Shown piece after piece: positions 12,331 to 21,124 of a stretch of DNA of 64,000 bases; within the stretch, counting starts at the first letter, position 1; the number at the start of each line of letters is the position of its first letter. Origin of the DNA: Sphaerulina vaccinii (Eukaryota > Ascomycota > Dothideomycetes > Mycosphaerellales > Mycosphaerellaceae); contig JAKUDP010000025.1 in the NCBI GenBank assembly GCA_022570795.1, forward strand, positions 573,001 to 637,000. Direction: 5' to 3'. Both the position numbers and the translations under genes were made by a program. Below the pieces are notes generated by a model. That model made no database searches, was not told the DNA's origin, and saw nothing but the letters and a program-made list of their open reading frames with translations.

Positions 12331-13280
12331 TAAGTAAGAGCTATAAGTACAACCTTAGTTACTATATTTAGTATCTAGACTACCTCTATAAGCAAATCTC
12401 GTAGTCCGAGATAGGTTAGTAATAAGAAGTAGCTTCTTAAGAGAATAACAACTTTATAGATACTTATAATTATATCTAGACAAAACTCGAGAAGTATTAT
12501 AATATCTATAATAAGTCTCCTACTTACTATACTACTATAGTTATTAATTCGACTTTTAAATAGTAATAGTATATATAGGAATAGACTACTAAAAATAGTA
12601 AGAAAAACTAGTTATCTACCTACTAGTATAATATAAAAAACTTCTAGTAAAGTAAGTATAAAAGCTAGATAGTAACTCGTCTACTACTACTACTAATCTA
12701 TCGACTAAGCTCTATTCTTCTTTATACTTATAGCGACTATTCCTCTTCTTCTACCTTTTTTACCGGCTCTAAATAGCTACGTAGTAATACTAATTGTCGA
12801 ATAGATAACCTCTTCGACTATAAACAAGTCTATATAGCTAATAATTAATAGACTAATAGCTTCGAGAAATACTTTTATAAGCCTCTTAAAGTAGAAGGTA
12901 CTAATCTACTAGCCTACTAGAATATGCGCTAGCTTTCTAGACAATACTATAATATAGTATAGATAGTAGAGAGTAAGAAACCTAGATTTAACTACTATTT
13001 TAGTACTAATTTTACTACTTTTTAGATAATAGACCTTTTTGCAATCTCCTCTTAGTCCGCTAAGTGCAAACGTGTATTCTCTAGCGCCAAAATTACTATT
13101 ACCGACTACTACAATCGACTTAAATATAATATTATTAAAGTAATTAAATACCTCTAATACTAGATATCTAATAAGAGTATAGTTAAGAATAATAGTAATA
13201 ATATAGTTAAGAACAATATTAGTAAGCTAGAAGGCGTTCTATTCGATAATCTACTAGGCTATAGTAAAGAGGTATTATAA
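12331..13280 (+). pseudogene. hAT transposase relic, 3' part
   Basis: The plus strand reads KLEKYYNIYNKSPTYY at about 12,480-12,530, then NSTFK***YI*E* at about 12,548-12,590, matching the HPxyKWxyiexxW segment of hAT proteins. At about 13,063-13,089 it reads CKRVFSSAKITIT, the signature of the C-terminal hAT dimerisation domain (ERVFSSAGxxxT). The frame ends at TAA 13,278-13,280. With the part at 3,590-5,287 this gives a whole transposase interrupted only by the LTR element. Confidence 0.85.
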
Positions 13281-13373
13281 GTATAATTAAGTAGTTATTT
13301 TTATAGTATATATAGTTTTAGAGATATTTTAATAGCGATAGTAAGGTGTTATAAGGCAGTACTTTAACTAATC

Positions 13374-13459
13374 CAATTAACAAATTAAACAAACTGCTAT
13401 TTTGTTGCAATCGTTATACTAACTCAATTAACAATATCCTCTGGAGGTTGGATTGAGTT
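13374..13459. repeat. Short direct and inverted repeats at the RIP edge
   Basis: CAATTAACAA occurs at 13,374-13,383 and 13,425-13,434. AACTCAAT at 13,421-13,428 pairs with ATTGAGTT at about 13,452-13,459, with a CCTC/GAGG pair inside the loop. These lie between the last hAT codons and the first HET codons, so they may be the right end or excision footprint of the hAT element. Confidence 0.4.
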
Positions 13460-14764
13460 GATCGCGATCACTAACCAAAAGATCGCAGACTTCTGTCGGC
13501 TTCTGCAGGAGACGGATCACCTAAGAAACCATGAAGGCAGTGTCGTCGAGTGGGCGTGGGTCGATACTTGCTGCATCGATAAGAGGTCCAGTGCTGAGCT
13601 GTCTGAAGCTATCAATTCAATGTTCAAGTGGTACAACGAGGCCAAGTTCTGTGTTGCATATTTGGCCGATGTGCCCTATCGTCGCCTTCGCGAGACACTG
13701 CTCAGCGGTCTACTGAGGACTGACTGGTTCTCGAGAGGCTGGACACTACAAGAGCTTTTGGCGCCAAGGAAGGTCTACTTCTACACATCAGGATGGGATT
13801 CTATTGGGACCAGAGACACGGACGATGATGTTGCCTCTGTCATTCAGCAAGCCACCAGGATTAGTCTCTTTGAGCTCAGAAACTTCAATGGAGGCTCCGG
13901 AAGACCGAGTCGAGCTTCGGTGGCACAGCGAATGAGCTGGGCAGCGAACCGAAAGACCACTAGATCCGAGGATCTTGCATATTGCTTGATGGGCCTGTTC
14001 AATGTGAACATGCCGCTTTTGTATGGTGAAGGTTCGCGAGCATTCTGGAGGTTGCAGGAGCACATCATCAGCCAGTCGGACGATGAGTCTATTCTAGCTT
14101 GGAAGAACGATAGCCCAGATGCGGCACTTGCTGACGACCCCTCCTTTTTTCGAAGCTGTGGTAATATCTTCACTACTACTCGGGTATCTCGCCTGCCTAT
14201 GGAAATCACGAATAGAGGACTCTTGTTTACGTCCCCGGCGACGGAGATAGAATCGCATGATGGATGTCGTCGTTTCGTGGTCAAGTTGAACTGCGCTAAT
14301 CTTGGTGCTTCTAACTTTGCTCAAGGCTGTCTGTGGGTTCTCCAAGAGTGGCCAACACAAGGAGGCGTCTACTTACGTGCCGAGCCCAGCGTAGAAGAGG
14401 TCCTGACAACAACCACACCCGCTTTGGCTCGCGAGAAGATTAGAAAGGGCAAATGGGTGCACCACAAGAAGATTCGACTTTGTGTCGCTCTCCGTTATGA
14501 AGAATTTCTGCACCACCGAAACATCTACAACGACGTTGACGCAAAGCACATCACATTTGACGACGGAGACAAGCCTTACTTCAGTGGCTTTGTCTCCGCA
14601 AGCCGCCCACGTTCGTGAGGCGCAAGCCAATTGAGTTCAGATCAAGCTACCTTGTGTCCATCTCGAATGCAGGAGCGCAGATCGTCGAGGGCTCAATGCT
14701 GCCATTGGGATCACGCCGATCAGCGTACCCGATGCTGTGCTTCATCTGCATGGGAGGCACCTAG
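13443..14764 (+). pseudogene. HET-domain gene, 5'-truncated and frameshifted
   Basis: HET proteins trigger heterokaryon incompatibility and cell death in filamentous fungi. The frame to TGA at 14,618 carries HET signatures: WVDTCCIDKRSSAELSEAI, GWTLQELLAPRKV, and MSWAANRKTTRSEDLAYC, followed by LLYGEG. The N-terminal YAILSHTW part of the domain is missing. No ATG precedes the first HET residues, and the frame runs back to a stop at 13,386-13,388 next to the transposon block. After the TGA the expected C-terminal sequence continues in a second frame (14,618-14,764), with YLVSISNAGAQIVEG readable, so a frameshift lies at about 14,590-14,618. A spliced upstream exon cannot be fully excluded: a CTAAC and an AG are present at 13,418-13,446. 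But no HET N-terminus is visible upstream. Confidence 0.75.
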
Positions 14765-15314
14765 GAAGCTCAAAAGTCCACTCCTACCTTCACGTCTAAG
14801 GTCCACACTTATAGCATCGAGAGTCATACATTGACATCAGGCTCACCTGGTACGACAGCACACGCAGTAGCAGCTGCGGAAAAGCACCATTTTGTGTGCC
14901 GCACATGCAGCTGTCCCATCCATTGGCGTCAAGGCTTGGCAAGACCATTGGACTGTATGGTCTGCTCTGCATACCACCTATGGCCAAGACGCATCTCTAG
15001 CAGTATGCAAGGTGAGGTGTTGGTGGTATGCACGAGTCCCAAGACTGCACTGGCCACTTCTGGGAAGCACTGGCTGCAGCATTGGCCATACCGGGAAAGG
15101 ATCAGCATATATATGTCACACAACAGCAAACAGCTTCTGGTCTTGCGCTACACGCATATGCACCTATCTGGAGCTCCCATACTGTAGCTCTTCAACTCCA
15201 GTATAAGAAGTGATCCAGGTCAGGTACGCTTCAGCATTGCAGTCTCAACCCTCACATCCAGGAACAGCTTGAAGACTCGATTGCAGCTCCTATTACCTAC
15301 GTCAAACCTGCAAC
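14765..15314. other. Intergenic
   Basis: No conserved coding signal seen. It should hold the promoter of the downstream amidotransferase gene, but no distinct element was recognised. Confidence 0.5.
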
Positions 15315-16571
15315 ATGTGTCGCTGGTTTGCTTACATTTCTCCAGCGGAGCCTACGCTCCTCGCAGATGTCCTGATAACACCAGCCAATGCCATCACCAA
15401 GCAGTGCTCGGAGCACTACCTACCATACCTCTTACCACATGGTGAGGAGAAAGAGCTCGATGATGCTCCAGATGAGCTCTTGCGAATGCGAAACTCGCTG
15501 TTGAACATGGACGGACTTGGTGTTGTGTGGTAAGCAAAGCAGTAGATAGAAGGCGTGCTCTCGCTTCTGTGTCTTACCAAGCTCTCGCTCACTCGGGTAC
15601 TGAGCTTGAGGACAGACATTGATTGAGACAGCCTATGTTTTCAGAGATCTTTGCTGACCCTTCTACCTACTACTTTTAGGTACACACCTGCAGCCGCAGC
15701 ATATACGAATAAGTCTTCTGGCATGCGGCCAGCTCTCTACAAGTCTCAGTCACCTCCAACCAACGACTTCAACTTTCGCAGTCTGTGTGAGAACACAGAG
15801 TCGAATTGCTTGCTGGCACACATCCGTGCGACGAGTGGCAGTGTGGTAACACCAGTCAATAGTCATCCTTTTGTCTTCGGTCGTCACACTTTTATGCACA
15901 ATGGTGAGTAGTCCTCACCCTAGAGTGGATCAGCAGTCACTAAGATATCTTCCACGGGCGTCATCTCAGACTTCACCCGCGTCCGTCGCGACATGACCGA
16001 TCTCATGAACTATGACGCCTACGAAAACGTTCGTGGCAGCACCGACAGCGAGCATGCCTCAGCAATGTACATGACCTTTCTCTGCGGCCCAGATAGCACC
16101 AAAGATGCCTGGGAGAAAACCTACCCGCTGGCAGCAATGAAGACTGCTCTTCAGAACACTGTCATTGCTATTCTCACATTACAGCACAAAGACCTAGGCG
16201 ACAAGAAGACACCCAACAGTCTCAACTTCTGCGCCACAGATGGCGAGAAGATGGTAGCGTGCCGCTTCCGCAACAGTGCTACTCAACAACCTCCAAGCTT
16301 ATACTGGAGCGAGTTTGCTGGTCGGACTCTCAACAGAAAGTATCCTGGAGATCCTGATGGGTTGAGGGAGAACGAGGACGCTACGAATGGTGAGCGGATT
16401 GGCAAGCATACGATCATTGCTTCGGAGCCTACGACTTATGATGAGGCTGAATGGCACTTGATTGGCAGGAACTGTATTCTTCTCGTTGATGAGAAAGGCG
16501 TCGAGACGGAAGTGCCGCTTGAGTATGATACGGGTTTCAATGCACTCGTGGGTGGTGAGAAGGTCATGTAA
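15315..16571 (+). CDS. DUG3: Class II glutamine amidotransferase, DUG3-like
   Basis: In yeast, DUG3 is the amidotransferase-type subunit of the DUG2-DUG3 complex that degrades glutathione in the cytosol. The protein starts MCRWFAY, placing Cys2 at the N-terminus after Met removal, as needed for the Ntn nucleophile. Other family segments are LLAHIRATSG and the HTFMHN oxyanion region, then FTRVRRDMTDLM and RGSTDSEHASA. Exons are 15,315-15,529, 15,680-15,903 and 15,970-16,571, with GT-AG borders, giving 346 residues (yeast DUG3 is of similar size). The third exon by homology should start at 15,958, giving HNGVISDF, but the bases before it are GG, not AG. Use of the next AG (15,968-15,969) removes GVIS in frame, including the Gly after the catalytic-site Asn. 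Confidence 0.8.
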
Positions 16572-16963
16572 CCATTCTCACGGACTTTTGCAACCACTGC
16601 GGCTTTACAAGCGGCCCCCACCTGCTCACAAAGATCGTCCGTGATTCAGAGAGAGGGCCTATCAAGAGAGGCGCTTGCAAATCGAAAGTGATTGCAAATG
16701 TAGGTGCGCATGATTAGTCGACTGGAGTATGGCCAGCAATCACCTCTCCACAAGATGGAGCTCCGAAATAAGTTTCGTCTTCAGCATTCCTTGACCACAT
16801 TCCAATCATCAACTACAATCGTTTGTGATGTCAACTCTGAACCTGTACTCCATGCTCTCGCATCAATCATGCTATCAGCCATGAAGCGCAAGAGTATCTC
16901 ATCACGATAGGGGCTAGCCTGACGACAACACTCATATACAGCTTGTTGGCTCACCGTGCCACA
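16572..16963. other. Intergenic
   Basis: Short frames only and no recognisable motif. Contains the 3' end of the amidotransferase gene and the 5' flank of the coiled-coil gene. Confidence 0.5.
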
Positions 16964-17758
16964 ATGGCTCCAAAGCTCAAAGCGCCAGACGCGTCAGACG
17001 CGCCATATGGTTACACCGATGGTGGAAACATTCGCACCAAGGCCACCAAGGCCCAAAAAGCAGCTGCTGCGAAGAAGACAGCCGCTCTAGCAAACAAAAC
17101 TAAGCCAAAAGCAGCAACGACGAAGCCAGGAAAGAAGACCGCGTCCCCAATCAAGAGCCAAGAACTAGACCAGACTGACAAGGATGAGATCACGAAACTC
17201 AAAACAATTCTCAAGCAATGCGAAAAGCGAAGTGACAAGTTCCACGAGGAAGCCGAGCTCCAGAAAAAGACTGTCAAAGATTACAAAGACAAGCTAGAAA
17301 GCTGTCGTAACAGTAAAGGCGGCTCAAACGCTCTTCTGGATCAGCTGAGGAGGACCGAAGGCTATCTTGATGATATGAGATCGGATCATCACCAGGTCAA
17401 TTGGAAAATTCGCGCTTTGAAGGAACAGTTTGAGAAGGAGGAACTTGAGAGCGCGCTTAAGCAGGCGCCAGCAGCTCCAGCAAAGCTTGCGACGACGGGC
17501 CAAGATCAGCAAACCGACAAGCACGAAGTTTCGAGACTTAAGAGAAAGCTGGACCAATGTGAAAAGGTCCGCGACAGTGTCAGCAACGATCTAAACCAGG
17601 AAAGGATGGAAGTCTCAAGGCTGAAGAGAAAGCTGGACCAATGTGTAAAAGTGCGAGACGATGCCAGGAATGATCTTCACCAAGCATGGCCGGAGATCGC
17701 CAATATGAGCATCAAACTTGTCAAAGCACAACAGCGTCGAAGCTATTGCACTATTTGA
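16964..17758 (+). CDS. Lys-rich coiled-coil protein
   Basis: 264 residues from the ATG at 16,964. The frame is open upstream to 16,943 but without another ATG. The first 60 residues are rich in Lys, Ala and Thr (AKKTAALANKTKPKAATTKP), a basic disordered tail as in chromatin or cytoskeletal proteins. The rest is predicted coiled coil by its heptad-like Leu/Lys/Glu pattern. The C-terminal part contains a 28-residue tandem duplication starting EVSRLKRKLDQC. No catalytic domain is visible and I do not recognise the family. The stop lies only 6 bases from the stop of the convergent fucosidase gene, so the 3' UTRs must overlap. Confidence 0.6.
   Translation: MAPKLKAPDASDAPYGYTDGGNIRTKATKAQKAAAAKKTAALANKTKPKAATTKPGKKTASPIKSQELDQTDKDEITKLKTILKQCEKRSDKFHEEAELQKKTVKDYKDKLESCRNSKGGSNALLDQLRRTEGYLDDMRSDHHQVNWKIRALKEQFEKEELESALKQAPAAPAKLATTGQDQQTDKHEVSRLKRKLDQCEKVRDSVSNDLNQERMEVSRLKRKLDQCVKVRDDARNDLHQAWPEIANMSIKLVKAQQRRSYCTI
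17524..17691 (+). repeat. 84-bp in-frame tandem duplication
   Basis: Two 84-base units (17,524-17,607 and 17,608-17,691) share long identical stretches such as AGAGAAAGCTGGACCAATGT. Each encodes 28 residues, exactly four heptads, so the duplication lengthens the coiled coil without breaking its phase. Confidence 0.85.
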
Positions 17759-17764
17759 GAATGC

Positions 17765-20179
17765 TTAGGCTCCATACTTCACTTTGAACACCCAGCAGAA
17801 CATGTCTTGGTTCACCACTTCTTCTGGAACATCGATGAAGAGATGACCATCGCTGCCTTCTTGCAAGAGACCCCACTCCAAATCCACCGCTCCCTTCATC
17901 GTGATTGCGGAGACCATATCGCCATGCTGGACCGGAACCGGAGACTTCACAACAAGTCGATCACCTGGTGTCGGCTTCGATAAAGAGAGGATATAGAAAG
18001 CGTCATTGGTCAGTGTGAACCTCAGATCGCCTTCTTCGGGAGTGATAGACCAGTATGTCGTGTTGAAGATAGCCTCGCCATGTAAACGAATCCAAGTTCC
18101 AGCTCCGAGAAGATTGCTCACCATAGTTTCTTCAATGCTGCCATCTGCCTTGGGTCCGATGTTGACGAGTAGATTGCCTCCTTTGCTGACCATGTCTACA
18201 AGCTGGGCCACGATCGAAGAAGCATTGGCGTAGCTTTCTGGCGCAGTGGCACGATTGTAGCCATAGCTGAATGGGTCCATGCCTCGATTACTCTCCCACT
18301 TGCGTTGCTGTGCTGTGCTGAAGGTTTGATACTCGGGTGTGTCGAAGTCTGCGGCCCATGGACTTCCGCAGCGATCGTTGATTGTGACTTGACGTCCTTG
18401 AGCTTTAGCCCAGTTGAACCAACTTGCAGCGAAGACGTCAGTCCCGTTGGATGCACCAGCATCACACCACATGATATCCGACTTGTACTTGTAAGCGAGT
18501 ATCTCCATCTGCGGCACTAGGAGATCCGTGATGTAGTCGTCGATCGGCACCCGACCGGTATATGGCTCTGTCAATCCAGTGTATGGATTACGAGCGATGA
18601 TACCAGGATGAGATGTCGAAGTGACTCTGTCGTATTGTGTGAAGCCGTACTTGCCCCAGTCAGGATTGAACCATTCGGGTATCGAGTAGTACGTGCCTCG
18701 CTTGAGATGTGGCTGATACTTCTCAGCTGCGTCAAACAGCTCTCCTAGCAGGTCGCGTTTTGGTCCATAATGAAGTGCAGAACGGTTAGTGGTATGCTCG
18801 GTATCAAAGTTGGCGAAGCCATCATGATGCTTAGTAGTGAGAACGAAGTACTGCGCCCCAGCATCAGCGAAAAGATCCACCCAGCTCTTCGGGTTATACA
18901 CCGATGCTGTATAGTTCATGAAGAAGTCATCGTAGTTCAGCTCTGGGCCGTACGTGCGCAGTCGATAAGCTGAGCTGTGTTAGTACTATCGTCCGAAAGA
19001 GATGCATTCTCCGATATACTCACCATTGAACCCACACCTGTCGGCAGGAGCATGAATGCCAAGGCGTGTTGAGTACCACCAGAACCACTCAGCATAGCAT
19101 TCAGTCGGCGTAGAGTTGCCCCAGCCTGGAACTGCGTACACTCCCCAGTGAATAAATATGCCAAATTTTGCATCATTGAACCACTCAGGTGTTTCATGCT
19201 GGACCAAACTTGTGGACGTTGCTTCCCAGTCCTCCAGGCTGATCGTGATATTGCGAAACACTCGAGAAACTGACTCAAGTCTCGGAGTCTCCAGAGTAAC
19301 TATGGCGTCGCCGTGCGAAGTCCCACGCACAGCAAGGTTGACTCGTTTCTGATCTCCAGGACAGAACCTCTTGATCGTAACAATCCCAGAGTCGCTAAGT
19401 CCGGATGCAGTGATAGTGACTTCTATGTTCGAAACGCATGTAGGGCCTCTGTGGTTCACAGTGACTTCAACGAGCTGCGCGCCATTCTTGTCGAACTTCT
19501 GAGTAGGCCTCAAAGCCTGTACCTCGATACCGGATTTCCCTGCCTTCCACAAAGATGCTGCAAAGACATGCAGTCGTCCGGTGGTCGTGTTGGTCGTAGT
19601 GGGTAGCACGAATCCACGAAGGCTCTTCCCTGGCTCCAGAAGTGCATGTCTCTCATAGATCTCGGAAGCATTGTGGTTGGTATCGTTGTGCGTGAAGTAG
19701 TAAGGGTATGTAATCTCGCCACGACGGATTGCCAAGAACCACCAGAAGGCATGAGCTCGTAACTCATACTCTGTTGTCGTATTGTCTGTGAAGAGCAAAG
19801 TCACGTTGCCCGAGACAGTGGTTGATCTGGTGTCCGAGACCACCAGAAAGGATAGTGAGGCATGGTCTTGGGAAGGCTCTAGGTCGATTGTCTGTCCGTC
19901 ACAGATGATGTTGTCCAGTGCTCCGGAATCAGGATGGTACCCCGGAAAGTCGTAAGAGATTCCCGTTGACCTAGATATGTAGATGCCGTCTATACCAACT
20001 TCATCTGCTGGATAAGAGTCATTCAGGACATTCAGTGCGGCTTCGCCGGCATACGAGCCAAAAGCTTTATTGTTGAAGTGCTCGATGAGAGGAACATGCA
20101 CTGATTGTCCTTGGGATATCGTGTCATCTGCGGAAGCAAGTGCCACATACACCGCCGTAGCCAGTATATAATGCTTCAT
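17765..20179 (-). CDS. Secreted GH29 alpha-L-fucosidase
   Basis: GH29 enzymes release alpha-linked L-fucose by a retaining mechanism. The protein begins with a signal peptide (MKHYILATAVYVALASADD, ATG at 20,177-20,179). A longer frame to 20,188 starts only at TTG. Residues 1-350 form a beta-sandwich-like N-terminal extension. The GH29 barrel starts near EWFNDAKFGIFIHWGVY and includes YFVLTTKHHDGFANF, IPEWFNPDW and DIMWCDAG, whose Asp is the likely nucleophile, then VTINDRCG. Exons are 20,179-19,024 and 18,969-17,765 with GTGAGT...CTCAG borders. The total is 786 residues with no internal stop. Many Asn-X-Thr/Ser sites suit a secreted protein. Its neighbours are a DapA-family gene and a Zn2Cys6 gene, both broken. 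Confidence 0.9.
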
Positions 20180-20329
20180 GAGAGCCAAGGTACTGCCATC
20201 TTAATAGTCACAACACACTGTATTGCGAGCAAAGGTCAACTACCTACTGAAGTCGCCTAACCGGGTGAGCAAGGATTGTAGTTGGCTCCAGCACGAAAAT
20301 CATGTGCCGTAGGTGGGGCTGAAGTGCTC
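20180..20329. other. Divergent intergenic, fucosidase/aldolase
   Basis: Short shared upstream region between the minus-strand fucosidase and the plus-strand aldolase remnant. No motif is assigned. Confidence 0.4.
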
Positions 20330-21104
20330 GTTTCCAGTCGCGGAGCAGTTTCCGATCTATCATCGTAAGAGGCAGTGTTGGACAGGCCTATCTCAACCGC
20401 CAAGAGTGTTGGGGGCACAAGTGTTGCCCCCACCGAAGTCAATCGGTTGAGCTCCTGGCTGGTTAGTGAGAGTACAATTCTTCGAAGAGGTCGCTGATAG
20501 CAGTCCGGTACCGCTGCTCTTGTACAACTTCCCTGGTGTTGCAGCCGGTCTCAATATCGACTCCGACATGCTAGATCGATTGGCGAAGCACTGGAACATA
20601 GTAGGAGTGAAGGTAAGTGCCCTTCATGAGCGGCGAGCTTATGCACTTGCTAACGGAGCGGACGTCCAGTTGACTTGCGGAGGTATTGCCAAGGTGACAC
20701 GAGTGGCCGCGTCGCAAAGTCCTAAAGACTTCGCAGCTCTTGCTGGCCACAGCGACTGGCTCATTCCAGCACTATCGGTAGGCAGTACAGGCTGCATCAC
20801 AGGTGTGGGTAACCTGTATCCGAGAGTGTGCATTGCCATCTATGAGCTTTACAAAAGTGGAGATTTAGCGGAAGCGCAGCGACTGCAGCTAGAGCTTGGC
20901 AAGATGGAGGTCGGTTTCGGTGATGGTGGCATCAATGGTACCAAGTGGGTGGTCGCAGAGCTGCTCGGATATCCAGCAGATTCGAGAGACTGCAGAAGGC
21001 CATATCCGAAATTTGAGGACGCAAAGCGACAGCAGTGGATCCTGCACACAGTTCGCGGTCTCGCGATGGACGAGTCGCGCATTGCGGCAAGCGAAGCTAA
21101 ATGA
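20330..21104 (+). pseudogene. DapA-family (dihydrodipicolinate synthase-like) aldolase, 5' degraded
   Basis: The family makes or breaks C-C bonds of pyruvate through a Schiff-base Lys. The clear part, 20,466-21,104, contains SPVPLLLYNFPG, then NIVGVK with the Schiff-base Lys. An in-frame 57-base intron follows (20,613-20,669, GTAAGT, GCTAAC, CCAG), then LTCGGIAKVTR, FAALAGHSDWLIPAL and the C-terminal helices. The first roughly 120 residues of the barrel are not open. Upstream of 20,466, fragments like VLPPPKS (about 20,420-20,440) and a poorly matching IIVRGSV segment (about 20,350-20,380) appear in shifting frames with stops. No start codon can be assigned. It could be a 2-keto-3-deoxy-sugar-acid aldolase or a hydroxyproline-type aldolase; substrate is unknown. 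Unmodelled 5' introns are the alternative to pseudogene status. Confidence 0.6.
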
Positions 21105-21124
21105 AATAGAAGAACAAACTAATC

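Larger units (their letters stand above)
1..13360. repeat. RIP-saturated transposon block
   Basis: Direct reading shows CpA and TpG almost absent and TpA extremely common over the whole block, on both strands. Remaining cytosines sit mainly before C, T or G, so base composition is only moderately AT-rich. No frame of 60 codons survives. In the relics that can be recognised, stops are TAG or TAA where CAG, CAA or TGG would be expected. This is the classical product of repeat-induced point mutation, which changes CpA to TpA in duplicated DNA of filamentous ascomycetes. CA and TG reappear abruptly near 13,360. A short less-mutated patch lies at about 2,510-2,610. Confidence 0.95.

Noticed and set aside
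1..13360. Possible CRISPR or tandem satellite array because of repeated TATA/CTA words
   Set aside because: The word repetition comes from RIP-driven composition. There are no regularly spaced identical units, and the host is a fungus.
2526..13400. Terminal inverted repeats of the hAT element between about 2,550 and 13,390
   Set aside because: Only partial, gapped similarity between the two ends; not strong enough to define element ends or an 8-bp target duplication.
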